Shown: piece by piece, positions 53,761 to 62,624 of the stretch | How positions within the stretch are numbered: position 1 is the stretch's first letter | Layout: each line of letters opens with the position of its first letter | Assembly (NCBI RefSeq): GCF_003201865.1 | Contig: NZ_QJJJ01000005.1 | Coordinates: 124,001-188,000, forward strand | Origin: Methylobacterium sp. B4 | GTDB lineage: Bacteria; Pseudomonadota; Alphaproteobacteria; Rhizobiales; Beijerinckiaceae | DNA: 64,000 nt | Direction: 5' to 3' | Position numbers and translations under genes: made by a program | Notes under the pieces: model-generated | Seen by the model: only the letters and a program-made list of their open reading frames with translations | Told to the model about the DNA's origin: nothing | Database searches by the model: none

Positions 53761-54087
53761 TTACGGCCGGCCCGGCTCGTCCACCGCCTCGCAGGTCAGC
53801 GGGGGCGGCGCCTCGACGCCGCGCCAGCGGCCGTAGGACCAGGGGCGGTGCCACGCGGCGTCCGCGGGCAGGCCTTCGGGCACGAGGTCGATGCCGTGGG
53901 TGCCGAAGGGGCCGCAGCGGCAGATGCGGGCAAACCCCATCCAGCCGCCGGCCCAGAGGCCGTGGCGCTGGATCGCCTCGTCGGTATAGCTCGAGCAGCT
54001 CGGCCAGTGCCGGCACTGGCGCCCGACCAGCCCCGAGAGCGTGAGCTGGTAGGCGCGGATCGCCCCGTGCGCCACCTGCCGGATCAC
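53761..54087 (-). CDS. yidD: Membrane protein insertion efficiency factor YidD
   Basis: A 108-residue protein. The YidD core is clear: AYQLTLSGLVGRQCRHWPSC followed by SSYTDEAIQRHGL, then GGWMGFARICRCGPFG. It aids insertion of inner-membrane proteins with YidC, sitting at the membrane through an amphipathic helix. The C-terminal 25 residues are extra and variable. It is 6 bases after the Fe-S scaffold gene, a pairing common in alphaproteobacteria. Confidence 0.93.
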   Translation of the reverse strand: MIRQVAHGAIRAYQLTLSGLVGRQCRHWPSCSSYTDEAIQRHGLWAGGWMGFARICRCGPFGTHGIDLVPEGLPADAAWHRPWSYGRWRGVEAPPPLTCEAVDEPGRP

Positions 54088-54093
54088 GGCGGC

Positions 54094-54570
54094 TCAGGCC
54101 GCTTCGGGGGCGCCGGGCGTGTCCGACGAGGAGGACCGGCGGGCGGCGATCTGGTCGAGGGCGTCGACCACGGCATCGAAGGTCAGCAGGGTCGAGGCGT
54201 GGCGGGCGCGGAACTCGCGCACCGGCTCCAGCACGGCGAGGTCGGCCCACTTGCCCTCGGGTGCCGGACCGTTCTCCTTCAGCATCGCCCGCATCCGAGC
54301 ACGAACCTCGCGCAGCTCGTCCGCCCGGGCGCCGACGACGTGGCGGGCCATCAGCGAGGAAGAGGCCTGACCGAGCGCGCAAGCCTTCACGTCGTGGGCG
54401 AAGTCGGCCACCGTGGTGCCGTCCGCGTCCAGGGCGAGATCGACCGTAACGGTCGAACCGCAGAGCTTGGAATGGGCGGTGGCGCTGGCCTCGGGTGCCT
54501 CCAGGCGTCCGAGGCGCGGAATGTCGGCGGCGAGTTCCAGGATACGGCGGTTGTAGATGTCGTCGATCAT
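54094..54570 (-). CDS. Iron-sulfur cluster assembly scaffold, IscU/NifU-like
   Basis: A 158-residue IscU-fold protein. It opens DDIYNRRILELAADIPRLGRL and has two of the usual cluster Cys: KLCGSTVTVDL (Cys37) and KACALGQASSS (near 64). The third Cys of IscU (normally K-C-A near 105-130) is Ser here (RHASTLLTF), so it may hold clusters differently or need a partner. Its gene neighbourhood (yidD and folE) is typical of the alphaproteobacterial group. ATG 54570. Confidence 0.85.
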   Translation of the reverse strand: MIDDIYNRRILELAADIPRLGRLEAPEASATAHSKLCGSTVTVDLALDADGTTVADFAHDVKACALGQASSSLMARHVVGARADELREVRARMRAMLKENGPAPEGKWADLAVLEPVREFRARHASTLLTFDAVVDALDQIAARRSSSSDTPGAPEAA

Positions 54571-54759
54571 CGCGGACACGCCTCGGCGCTGCACGTTCGG
54601 GTGAGGCTCAAGCTTTCGTCGAGCCGGATGCGCATGCCACGCATTGCGCGGCGGCGCGATTGCGACGATATAGGCGCGATCATGCCGTTCCGCGAGAATG
54701 GCACCGTCGACCCCGGTCACGCCCTGGCCCAGGATTCGGATCGTTCGAGGGCGTCGGCA

Positions 54760-54774
54760 CTTAAACCGTTTAAG
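54760..54774. promoter_or_regulatory. Perfect 15-base palindrome upstream of folE
   Basis: CTTAAAC-C-GTTTAAG, perfectly symmetric, 19 bases before the folE ATG and in the 223-base divergent region. AT-rich symmetric sites of this size in GC-rich DNA are usually operators. The factor is unknown. Confidence 0.45.
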
Positions 54775-54793
54775 ACGCCGGGACGGATCGACG

Positions 54794-55615
54794 ATGTACG
54801 CCAAGCCTGACAGCACGACCATGAAGGCGCGTGTGGCGAAGGCCGGAGATGCCATGGATGCCGCCCTCAAATCCCTGTCCTACGGCATGAGCGACGACGA
54901 GAGACGCATGAGCGCCGTCGACCTCGAAGGGATGCGCGGCGCCAACGATTCCGTCCGGCCCGGCGACGCGCCCGACATCGCTCCCGAGATCGCTCCCTTG
55001 CCCGAATCGGCGCAGCGGGTTCCGAACGAGGTCGCCCTCGGCCGTCCGAGCCGTCAGGAGGCGGAGGCCGCCGTGCGCACGCTGCTGCGCTGGGCCGGCG
55101 ACGACCCGACCCGCGAGGGCCTGCTCGACACGCCCGCCCGGGTGGTGAAGGCCTACGAGCAGATCTTCGGCGGCTACCGCATGGACGCCGACGCGCTCTT
55201 GGAGCGCGTGTTCGAGGAGGTCGAGGGCTACTCGGACGCCGTGCTGGTGCGCGACATCCCGTTCTATTCGCATTGCGAGCACCACATGGTGCCGTTCATG
55301 GGGCTCGCCCACATTGCCTATTATCCGTCCAAGGGCGTGGTCGGCCTCTCCAAGCTCGCCCGCGTGGTCGATGCCTTCGCCCGCCGCCTGCAGACGCAGG
55401 AGACGATGACGGCCCAGATCGCCGACACCATCGAGAGCATCCTCCAGCCCCGCGGCTGCGCCGTGATGGTCGAGGCCGAGCACCTCTGCATGGCCATGCG
55501 CGGCGTGCAGAAGGCCGGCGTCTCCACGATCACCACGCAGTTCCGCGGCATCTACCGGGCCGATCCGAGCGAGCAGGTTCGCTTCCTGACGCTCGTTCGG
55601 AACCAGAAGGCCTGA
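54794..55615 (+). CDS. folE: GTP cyclohydrolase I
   Basis: Converts GTP to dihydroneopterin triphosphate, the entry to folate and, in methylotrophs, to methanopterin-type cofactors. The 273-residue protein has the zinc-binding Cys-His in [14 protein letters not shown], the catalytic [13 protein letters not shown] and the second Cys in [10 protein letters not shown]. Residues 1-85 are an extra polar N-terminus, longer than usual; ATG 54887 would remove 31 of them. hisI follows 19 bases later. Confidence 0.93.
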   Translation: MYAKPDSTTMKARVAKAGDAMDAALKSLSYGMSDDERRMSAVDLEGMRGANDSVRPGDAPDIAPEIAPLPESAQRVPNEVALGRPSRQEAEAAVRTLLRWAGDDPTREGLLDTPARVVKAYEQIFGGYRMDADALLERVFEEVEGYSDAVLVRDIPFYSHCEHHMVPFMGLAHIAYYPSKGVVGLSKLARVVDAFARRLQTQETMTAQIADTIESILQPRGCAVMVEAEHLCMAMRGVQKAGVSTITTQFRGIYRADPSEQVRFLTLVRNQKA

Positions 55616-55634
55616 GACGGCCGGATTCCCCGCG

Positions 55635-56057
55635 ATGACCGAGCGGTTCGCTTCCCCCGGCTCCCGGGCCGCGGTCGAGGAGGGCGCCTCCCTGACGCCG
55701 CGCTTCGGCTCCGACGGGCTGATCGCCTGCATCGCCGTCGATGCGGGGGACGGACGCGTGCTGATGCTCGCCCACATGAACGCCGAGGCGCTGGCCCGCA
55801 CCCTGGAGACCGGCGAGGCGTGGTACTGGTCGCGCTCGCGCGGCGAACTCTGGCACAAGGGCGCCACTTCCGGGCAGATCCAGCGCGTCGTCGAGATGCG
55901 GGTGGATTGCGATCAGGACGCGATCCTGATCCGCGTGACGGTCGGCGGTGACGGCGGCTGCTGTCATACCGGCCGCCGCTCCTGCTTCTACCGCGCGGTC
56001 GAGCGCGACCCCGCGAGCGGCGCGCCGATCCTCGTTCCCGCCGATCCGGACCGATGA
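55635..56057 (+). CDS. hisI: Phosphoribosyl-AMP cyclohydrolase
   Basis: Third step of histidine synthesis. The 140-residue monofunctional protein has [30 protein letters not shown] and the metal/zinc sites [10 protein letters not shown] and [13 protein letters not shown] with the conserved Cys. There is no HisE domain fused. It begins 19 bases after folE; folE-hisI-patatin is a conserved neighbourhood in Hyphomicrobiales. It overlaps the patatin gene by four bases. Confidence 0.95.
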   Translation: MTERFASPGSRAAVEEGASLTPRFGSDGLIACIAVDAGDGRVLMLAHMNAEALARTLETGEAWYWSRSRGELWHKGATSGQIQRVVEMRVDCDQDAILIRVTVGGDGGCCHTGRRSCFYRAVERDPASGAPILVPADPDR

Positions 56058-57112
56058 GGTTCGAGGCGCTGAACCCCGGTCCGCCCCGCTTTCCGGAAGG
56101 GGTGGTGGAGCCGGTGGTGCCGCGCCTGCCTGCTCCCCGCATCGGCCTGGCGCTCGGCGGCGGCTCGGCCCGGGGCTGGTCGCATCTCGGCGTGATCGAG
56201 GCGCTCGAAGAGGCCGGGATCTATCCCGACGTGGTGGCCGGCTGCTCCATCGGCGCGGTGGTGGGCGGGGCCTACGCGGCGGGCCGCATCGGGGCGCTCA
56301 AGGAGTTCGCCCTCTCGCTGACCCGGCGCCGGGTCGTCGGCATGCTCGATCCGCGCATCACCGGCTCCGGGCTGATCGCGGGCGAGCGCCTGCGCCGCCG
56401 CCTCTCCCGCGAACTCGAAGGCCTGCGCATCGAGGATCTGCGCCTTCCCTTCGCCAGCGTGGCCACCGAACTCGGCACCGGCCACGAGGTATGGCTCTCC
56501 CGCGGCCCCCTGGTCGAGGCGGTGCGGGCCTCCTACGCGATCCCCGGCATCTTCCCGCCGGTCGCCCTCGATGGACGACTGCTGATGGATGGCACGCTGG
56601 TGAACCCGGTGCCCGTGCGCCTCGCCCGGGAACTCGGCGCCGACCTCGTTCTGTGCGTGAACCTCGCCTGCGAGACGCGCCCGCCCGGCACGGTGATCCG
56701 GCCCGAGCTGGACGCGCCGCCCCTCGCCGAGCCGGAGGAGCCGGTGGAGCGGGCGATCGAACAGACGCTCGAGGCGACCATGCGGCGACGGGACCGCTGG
56801 GGGCTGCTGCGGGGGGCGGGCCGGCGCCTGATGGGCCGCCGACGGGCGGAGCCGACGCGCGAACCCTCGGGCCCGCCGACACCGGGCGTCGCCCGGGTCA
56901 TGCTCGACGCCTTCAACATCACCCAGGACCGGATCTCCCGGGCCCGGCTCGCGGGCGATCCGCCGGACGTGTCGATCCGCCCCCGGCTCGCGGAGTTCGG
57001 GCAATTCGAATTCCACCGCGCCGCCGACGGGATCGAGCTCGGCCGTCAGGCGGTGCGCGCGGCGCTGCCGGAGATCCGGCGCATGATCGGGAGCGCGGCG
57101 GCCCGGAGTTGA
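56054..57112 (+). CDS. Patatin-like phospholipase
   Basis: A 352-residue serine lipid hydrolase. The oxyanion loop is [13 protein letters not shown] (about 34-46), the nucleophile is in [13 protein letters not shown] (GxSxG, near 62-66), and the catalytic Asp is in [13 protein letters not shown] near 177. This is the bacterial YchK/RssA branch. Residues 215-290 are a basic, Pro-rich insert. It overlaps hisI by four bases. Confidence 0.9.
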   Translation: MRFEALNPGPPRFPEGVVEPVVPRLPAPRIGLALGGGSARGWSHLGVIEALEEAGIYPDVVAGCSIGAVVGGAYAAGRIGALKEFALSLTRRRVVGMLDPRITGSGLIAGERLRRRLSRELEGLRIEDLRLPFASVATELGTGHEVWLSRGPLVEAVRASYAIPGIFPPVALDGRLLMDGTLVNPVPVRLARELGADLVLCVNLACETRPPGTVIRPELDAPPLAEPEEPVERAIEQTLEATMRRRDRWGLLRGAGRRLMGRRRAEPTREPSGPPTPGVARVMLDAFNITQDRISRARLAGDPPDVSIRPRLAEFGQFEFHRAADGIELGRQAVRAALPEIRRMIGSAAARS

Positions 57113-57139
57113 TCCGTCCGCCGCGCCGGCCGATCGGGC

Positions 57140-57571
57140 TCAGGCCATGGTGATGTAGTCGCGCATGGCCTGGTGCTCGGCCTCGACGGCCGCGATGCGG
57201 CGGGCGACCACGTCGCCGATCGAGACGACGCCGACGAGACGCCCCTCCTCGACCACCGGAAGGTGGCGGAAGCGGCCGTTCGTCATCGTCTCCATCACGT
57301 CCTCGATGGTGGTCCGCCGGGTGCAGGTGACGACCTTCTGGGTCATGTAGTGCGAGATCGGCCGGTCGAGGGCCGCCGCGCCCTCGGTCGCCAGCGCCCG
57401 CATCACGTCACGCTCGGACAGGACGCCGATCACGCGGCCCTCGGCATCGCCGACCACGAGCGCGCCGATCCGCTTCTCGGCGAGAAGATGGATGGCCTCG
57501 TCGATGGTGCGGTGCGGAGGCAGCGTGACCACCGAGCCGCCTTTCTCTGCAAGGATTCGCGCAACGGTCAT
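57140..57571 (-). CDS. CBS domain protein
   Basis: A 143-residue protein made of one CBS pair: VTLPPHRTIDEAIHLLAEKR with VIGVLSERDVMRAL, then VVTCTRRTTIEDVMETMTNG with LVGVVSIGDVVARRI. The two modules form a Bateman domain that binds adenosyl ligands such as AMP, ATP or SAM. No catalytic domain is present. ATG 57571. It converges on the patatin gene. Its upstream 232 bases hold its promoter and the terminator of the next gene. Confidence 0.9.
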   Translation of the reverse strand: MTVARILAEKGGSVVTLPPHRTIDEAIHLLAEKRIGALVVGDAEGRVIGVLSERDVMRALATEGAAALDRPISHYMTQKVVTCTRRTTIEDVMETMTNGRFRHLPVVEEGRLVGVVSIGDVVARRIAAVEAEHQAMRDYITMA

Positions 57572-57736
57572 AACTATAGTTCCCCTCCCTGAGGATCGCG
57601 CCGTCAGCCCACGGCGCCGATAAGCCTGCCGGCCGGGTTGGACCCCGGCTCTCTGCGGCGATTGTGTGGCGTCGTGGCCGTGCTGGCAAGCCGGCGAGGC
57701 CGGACCACCGGAAGCAGCCCTGCACAAAAATGCACA

Positions 57737-57766
57737 CGGCCCGCCGAAGGAGAGGCCGGCGGGCCG
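57737..57766 (-). terminator. Intrinsic terminator of the MetA-like gene
   Basis: CGGCCCGCCG (57737-57746) pairs with CGGCGGGCCG (57757-57766) around a ten-base loop. On the minus strand the stem is followed by TGTGCATTTTTG, giving a T run. It lies 37 bases past the stop of the gene at 57804. Confidence 0.75.
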
Positions 57767-57803
57767 CATGAAGTTCCCGAAGATGAGGCCGGAACGCTCC
57801 CGC

Positions 57804-58697
57804 TCAGCGGCCCTCGGCCTGGCGGCGGGTGATCAGGGTGCGGTTCGGCTGGGCCTCGCCCTTGTCCTGGCCGAACGGCACGACCACGCGCAGCCAGCCG
57901 CGGGTCTCCTTGCCGCCGTAGTTGCGCTCGGCCACGTCGCGGGTGACGTAGCCCTGCACGTTCATGAAGCCGAAGTTGTAGCCGACGAGACCGCCCACCG
58001 CGAGCTGGCCCTGCTGACGGTAGCCGACGACGTTGGTCTTGAGATCGACCGAGCCGAAGGCGACGGGGCCGACCTGCCACTTGCCGAACTTCTTCGTCAG
58101 CGTGAGGTCGAGGTTGAGGTAATCGGGATAGAGCACGCCGGTGGGCGAGCGCGTCTCAAGCATGTGGCCGTAGAGCAGGTTGGCCGTGATCGCCCAGTCG
58201 TTGGCGGCGTAGGTGATCGCGAAGCGGTGGCTCAGCGACGGCGACTGGGTCAGGAAGCGGGTATCCCAGGGGAGATAGCCGCCGAGGAGGTAGCTGACGC
58301 CGACGCCGTCGCCGAGATCCCAGGCGAGCTGGCCCGCGAGCAGGGGCTGGCCCCAGCCGCTGTTGTAGGGGGCGCCGCGCACGCTGGAGGCCGCGATCGG
58401 CGCGACGAAGATGAATTGCACCTGCCCGCCGAGCACGGTGAAGGGCGTCGCCCACAACAGGGTGGGAAGGTTGACGTTGCTCTCGGAGTCGAGCGGCGCG
58501 GTCTCGCGCACGCCGAAGCTCGAGAGGTTCACGGCGTAGAAGCCCTTGGGGAACGGCGCGCCGAACGGCACGCCGATGGTCTGGCCGGGCTGGGCAGCGG
58601 AGGCGGCATGGGCGGCTGTGCCGCCGAGGCCCCAGGCGCACGATACGGCAAGCCCAAGACGGGCGATGACGGCTGCTCGATGTTTCACCGGTTCCAC
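57804..58697 (-). CDS. MetA-pathway/SphA-like outer membrane protein
   Basis: A 297-residue exported protein with a signal peptide (about 1-33, ending AHAAS) and a predicted beta-barrel of alternating strands, for example GQVQFIFVAPIAA and WAITANLLYGHMLE, then LNLDLTLTKKFGKWQVGPV and a late GGLVGYNFGFMNVQGYVTRD. This fits the phenol MetA degradation/SphA family of outer-membrane proteins, which may pass hydrophobic substrates. The upstream 150 bases are AT-rich and probably hold its promoter. Confidence 0.8.
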   Translation of the reverse strand: MEPVKHRAAVIARLGLAVSCAWGLGGTAAHAASAAQPGQTIGVPFGAPFPKGFYAVNLSSFGVRETAPLDSESNVNLPTLLWATPFTVLGGQVQFIFVAPIAASSVRGAPYNSGWGQPLLAGQLAWDLGDGVGVSYLLGGYLPWDTRFLTQSPSLSHRFAITYAANDWAITANLLYGHMLETRSPTGVLYPDYLNLDLTLTKKFGKWQVGPVAFGSVDLKTNVVGYRQQGQLAVGGLVGYNFGFMNVQGYVTRDVAERNYGGKETRGWLRVVVPFGQDKGEAQPNRTLITRRQAEGR

Positions 58698-58847
58698 TCT
58701 CCATCAGGAACGGAGCGGACAAACATTTGATTGTTTATCTTTAATCCGCTGTCGTTCCTAAAATCGACGGCCGGCGTCTCTCATTTAATTCGTTCCAATC
58801 GGCAAAAGCCCACAGTGTGATGTCCAGGGCACATCACCGCCCGCGCT

Positions 58848-59672
58848 TCAGGGGCGATTGCGGAGGCTGCCGCGCTCCATCAGCGGCAGCAGGAAGAAGC
58901 CGGCCGCGAAGCCGCCGAGATGCGCGTCCCAGGCGATCGGTCCCTCGCCGCCGCCGAGCGGCAGGGCGAGGACGCCGAAGAGAAGGTTGGTGACGAACCA
59001 GATCCCGAGAAACAGCACGGCCGTGCGGTTGCGCATCAGTTCGGGGATGGTCTGGAGCGGCGGTCGCGGCGGAAGCTGCCAGGGCGCGCCGGCCTCGAAG
59101 GGCGGCGGGGGCTGGAACACGAAGCGGGCCGCTGCCGCCATCAGCGCCGAAATCCCGGCCGAGGCCCCCACGAGCGGCATCAGGCTGTAGGGATCGATCA
59201 GAAGGTGGAGCACCGCCCCCGCGACGATGCCCGCGAGCGCCAGGATCGCGTAGCGCAGGGCGCCGTAGCGGCGCGCGACCGGGGCGCCGAAGGCGGCGAG
59301 CCAGACGACGTTGAAGATGAGGTGCATCCACGACCCGTGCAGCAGGGCGTAGCTCGCCCCCGTCCAGGGCATGGCGGACGGATCGGTCACGAGGTAGCGG
59401 GCGAATTCCTGGCGCGCGGAAGCGAGTTCCGGCCCGCCCGCTCCCTCCCCCGCCGCGCCGATGATCGCGGCCGCCGTCGAGGGATCGAAGGACGCGGTCC
59501 AGCGGGCCGGGATGAAGGCGAGGTTGAGGAGCACCGACAGGTCGATTCCATCCGGCAGCACGGTGCGGACGAGATGGATCGCCGCGAGCACGGCGATCGA
59601 GATCGTCACGATCCCCGGCAGGTTGAAGACGGGCACGCGGCCCTGGCGCGGCAGATCGGGGGAGGCATCCAT
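58848..59672 (-). CDS. Rhomboid family intramembrane serine protease
   Basis: A 274-residue membrane protein with about six or seven helices. The catalytic Ser is in VGASAGISALM (about 175-185), the catalytic His in AHLGGFAAGFFLLP (near 251), and SWMHLIFNVVWLAAFG is the HxxxN helix that holds the oxyanion. These are the usual marks of an active rhomboid. The loop of about 50 residues after the first helix is long. ATG 59672. Confidence 0.92.
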   Translation of the reverse strand: MDASPDLPRQGRVPVFNLPGIVTISIAVLAAIHLVRTVLPDGIDLSVLLNLAFIPARWTASFDPSTAAAIIGAAGEGAGGPELASARQEFARYLVTDPSAMPWTGASYALLHGSWMHLIFNVVWLAAFGAPVARRYGALRYAILALAGIVAGAVLHLLIDPYSLMPLVGASAGISALMAAAARFVFQPPPPFEAGAPWQLPPRPPLQTIPELMRNRTAVLFLGIWFVTNLLFGVLALPLGGGEGPIAWDAHLGGFAAGFFLLPLMERGSLRNRP

Positions 59673-59759
59673 GCCGCACCATGTCGGCCAAGCCTGCGCC
59701 GCCGCAAGGGCCGCAGAGCCCGGGACCGCACGGAATCGGCAAGCGCGCGGACGAGCCGC

Positions 59760-59776
59760 AACCTTTTGTTAAGGTT
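59760..59776. promoter_or_regulatory. Short inverted repeat in the rhomboid/PAS divergent region
   Basis: AACCTT (59760-59765) and AAGGTT (59771-59776) around TTGTT, followed by TAAGG. An AT-rich symmetric site in otherwise GC-rich intergenic DNA; it could be an operator or a core promoter part. Confidence 0.35.
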
Positions 59777-59920
59777 AAGGATGAGTTGCGCGAGCGCGCC
59801 CGGATCACTCGGCCTAGGGTGTGCGAGACATCACCGACCCCCGGCCGGGCACCCTCTCTTCGTCCCGGGCCGACCCAGATTGAAGCCCGTGTGAAACGGG
59901 CCGTACCGGTGCGGAACACC

Positions 59921-60544
59921 ATGAAGCATCCCACGAGCCGTCAGCTACACGCCTACTGGGACCGGCTGCGAGGCGAGCGGGCCGCGCCGGAGCGCAGCGA
60001 GATCGAGCCCGGCGAGATCCGCAACCTGCTCGCCGACAGCTTCATCCTCGAAACCGATCCGGCCCGCCGGGTGAACATGGTGCGGCTTGCCGGCACGCGC
60101 CTGTGCGCCTTGTTCGGGAGGGAATTGCGAGGCCACGCCTTCATCGATCTGTGGGGCGACGCCCTGCCCCCGTCCCCCACCGATCCCTGGCGGCTCGTGG
60201 AGACGGTGGCCTGCGACACCGTCGGCATCGTGGCGGGCCTGACCGGCGTCACCGCGCGGGACGAATCCATCGACCTCGAATTGCTGCTGCTCCCCCTGCG
60301 CCACCGCGGCAAGACGCAGGCCCGAATCCTCGGCTCGCTCAGCCCGCATTGCATTCCGTCGTGGCTCGGCACGCGGCCGATCCTGCAGGTCGAGGCGGTC
60401 TCGCTGCGGGTGCTCGAAGTGGCCAGTGCCGAGCCCACGGCCGTGCGCAGCTTCGTGGAGGGCCTGCCCGAGCCGGCCAACGACCCCCGCCCCGTCCGGT
60501 TCGGGCATCTGCTCGTGCACGAGGGCGGCCGCGGCGGCGCCTGA
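59921..60544 (+). CDS. PAS domain protein (PF07310 type)
   Basis: A 207-residue single PAS domain protein of the alphaproteobacterial PAS_5 group. It opens LHAYWDRLRGERAAPERSEI, the family signature, then SFILETDPARRVNMVRLAGTRLC (two pieces of the same stretch) and LFGRELRGHAFIDLWG. There is no output domain. Such proteins commonly precede PilZ proteins, as here. ATG 59921. Confidence 0.85.
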   Translation: MKHPTSRQLHAYWDRLRGERAAPERSEIEPGEIRNLLADSFILETDPARRVNMVRLAGTRLCALFGRELRGHAFIDLWGDALPPSPTDPWRLVETVACDTVGIVAGLTGVTARDESIDLELLLLPLRHRGKTQARILGSLSPHCIPSWLGTRPILQVEAVSLRVLEVASAEPTAVRSFVEGLPEPANDPRPVRFGHLLVHEGGRGGA

Positions 60545-60670
60545 CGCGGGGCACACAACTCTAAGGGCGCAAAAAGGGAGAGCGGCACGGTTGCGTCGGG
60601 TCCGGGAAAGTCTTTCGTAACCCTGGAACGGCTAGGGATTCGGTCACGATATCCAGACTGCCGAGCCGCC

Positions 60671-61297
60671 ATGACCGAGCTTTCCCACGCAGGGACGGCC
60701 TCCAGCCCGCAACCGGCCAGTGCCGCCGACCAGCGCCGGCACCAGCGGGTGCGCGCGACGCTGCTCGGCCGCTACATGCTGGCGGACCGACGCGAATATC
60801 CCTGCCAGACCGTGGACATGTCCCCCGGCGGCGTGCGCCTGACCTGCGCGGTGCTCGGCGCGGTCGGCGAGCGCGTGGTGCTCTATCTCGAACAGATCGG
60901 CCGGCTCGAGGGCGCGGTCGCGCGTCACACGCCGGGCGGCTTCGCGCTGCGCTTCACCGCGACGCCGCGCAAGCGCGACAAGATCGCCTCGCAGCTGATG
61001 TGGCTCGCCAACCGGGAAAGCCTCGGCCTGCCGGAGGGCCGCTTCCACGAGCGCCTCGTGCCCAACGATCCCGGCGTCACCCTTCGCCTGGAGAGCGGCC
61101 GGCTCATCCCCGCCCGGATCATCGACATCTCGATGTCGGGCGTGGCGCTTGCCACCCCATCGACGCCGCCCATCGGCACCCACGTCCTCGTAGGCTCCAC
61201 CCCGGGCCGCGTGGTGCGCTACTTCGAGGGCGGTATCGGCGCTCAGTTCATGCTGCCGATCTCCCCAGACCGCTTCCACGAGGGCATCACGCTCTGA
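60671..61297 (+). CDS. Tandem PilZ domain protein
   Basis: A 208-residue protein with two PilZ barrels. The first has QRRHQRVRATLLGRYM (RxxxR motif) and TVDMSPGGVRLTC (DxSxxG), so it should bind c-di-GMP. The second (about 125-205) has RIIDISMSGVALATP but no clear RxxxR, so it may be structural. It lies 126 bases after the PAS gene. A GGDEF-EAL enzyme in this window could supply or remove the ligand. Confidence 0.87.
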   Translation: MTELSHAGTASSPQPASAADQRRHQRVRATLLGRYMLADRREYPCQTVDMSPGGVRLTCAVLGAVGERVVLYLEQIGRLEGAVARHTPGGFALRFTATPRKRDKIASQLMWLANRESLGLPEGRFHERLVPNDPGVTLRLESGRLIPARIIDISMSGVALATPSTPPIGTHVLVGSTPGRVVRYFEGGIGAQFMLPISPDRFHEGITL

Positions 61298-61777
61298 GCC
61301 GCGGCTCGGAGCGCTGCACCTTTCGTCTGAAGCCCCGGCCCGCAACGCCGCAACGGCAGGCCTCGGCCGACAAAGCGTCCCGATGCGGCCCGTTCGGACG
61401 CGACTCCCGGCCCGATGCGCGCCCGTCGTCAAAACACCGCCCCCCTGGACGCTGAATCCGGCCGACGGCCCGCCAGGCCGGGCTCCCGCGCACGCCGCCG
61501 GCTCCGGACATCCCGCCGATGGGCCGGGTCTTCGCCCCGCCCACGTCGCGAAAACGGCAGGCTGCCCCTGCGAGCACGCGAAGGCGCTCGCCCGGGCGAC
61601 AGGGTTTCTCCTCTCCTAATGGAATCCCTCGCTTTTCCCGCATCGGCGTGAGGGGCGGTTCGCCCTCGCACGGGCGAGAACCGGAGGGGGCGCGAATCGA
61701 TAAAATTGCGCGGATCGGCTTCAGCGCGGCGGAGGGGGTGCGGCGACATCCTGGCCTCGTTCGAAGGAAACGCCGCG
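61298..61777. other. Gene-free interval between the PilZ and first BTLCP genes
   Basis: About 480 bases with no convincing gene; all frames here are Arg/Pro/Ala-rich. A weak bulged hairpin (GGTTCGCCC 61657-61665 with GGGCGAGAACC 61672-61682) lies about 100 bases before the next start. A short AT-rich patch at 61697-61707 may be part of a promoter. Confidence 0.5.
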
Positions 61778-62419
61778 ATGCGCACCACCGATACGGGTCA
61801 TCTCAAGACGGGGCTTCTCGCGGCCCTCGCCCTCTGCCTCGGCCTGTTCTGCGGCAGCGTTCAGGCTCAGACGCTGGCCGCCCTCCCCTCGGCGAGCGCC
61901 GGCCTCACCACCGGCGCGGAAGCCCGGCCGATCCTCGCCTGGACCGAGTTCTGCCAGTCCTACCCGGCCGAATGCACCTTCGACCGCAACGAGCCGGCCC
62001 GCATCACCCTCACCCCCGCCCTCTGGTCGACGATCGTCTCGGTCAACCGTCGGGTGAACCGCGCGATCGAACCCGTGACCGACCAGGACCATTGGGGCCG
62101 CCCCGACCGCTGGGATCTGGCCGAGGACGGCCGCGGCGATTGCGAGGACTACCAGTTGCTCAAGCGCCGCCTGCTCGCGGAGGCGGGGCTGCCGCGCCGG
62201 GCCATGCGGATGACCGTCGTCATCGACGAGAAGGGCGAGGGCCACGCCGTGCTCACCCTCATCACCGACCGCGGCGACTACATCCTCGACAACAAGACCA
62301 ACGCCGTCTCGCCCTGGCACCAGACCGGCTACGTCTTCATCAAGCGCGAGGGGCAGGACGCCCTCGCCTGGGTCTCGCTGGGCGGGGCCACCTCCCCGGT
62401 CACCACGGCCAACCGCTGA
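61778..62419 (+). CDS. Transglutaminase-like cysteine peptidase (BTLCP), copy 1
   Basis: A 213-residue periplasmic protein with a signal peptide (about 1-30, ending SVQAQT). The BTLCP fold (PF06035) has the Cys in RGDCEDYQLLKRR near 126, the His in GEGHAVLTLIT near 159 and the Asp in YILDNKTNAV. These make the usual Cys-His-Asp triad. LapG, the best known member, cuts adhesins under c-di-GMP control; whether this copy does is not known. ATG 61778 follows GAAGGAAACGCC. Confidence 0.9.
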   Translation: MRTTDTGHLKTGLLAALALCLGLFCGSVQAQTLAALPSASAGLTTGAEARPILAWTEFCQSYPAECTFDRNEPARITLTPALWSTIVSVNRRVNRAIEPVTDQDHWGRPDRWDLAEDGRGDCEDYQLLKRRLLAEAGLPRRAMRMTVVIDEKGEGHAVLTLITDRGDYILDNKTNAVSPWHQTGYVFIKREGQDALAWVSLGGATSPVTTANR

Positions 62420-62624
62420 CGGCCGGCCGCAGCCCGCGGCCCGCCTTTTGCTGGACCACGGAGGGTCGGGCCCGGTGTGGCCCGTTTGCCAGCCTGCTCG
62501 GGGTTGTCTCGCCATGATACGGGAAAGCGATCGCAGGGCTTCACCCTTCTTTCACTTTCTCATTGAGCCGGGCGCCGGCCCGTGCAAGCTTTGCCGAGAA
62601 ACTGGGGCGGCAGGACGGGCGGCC

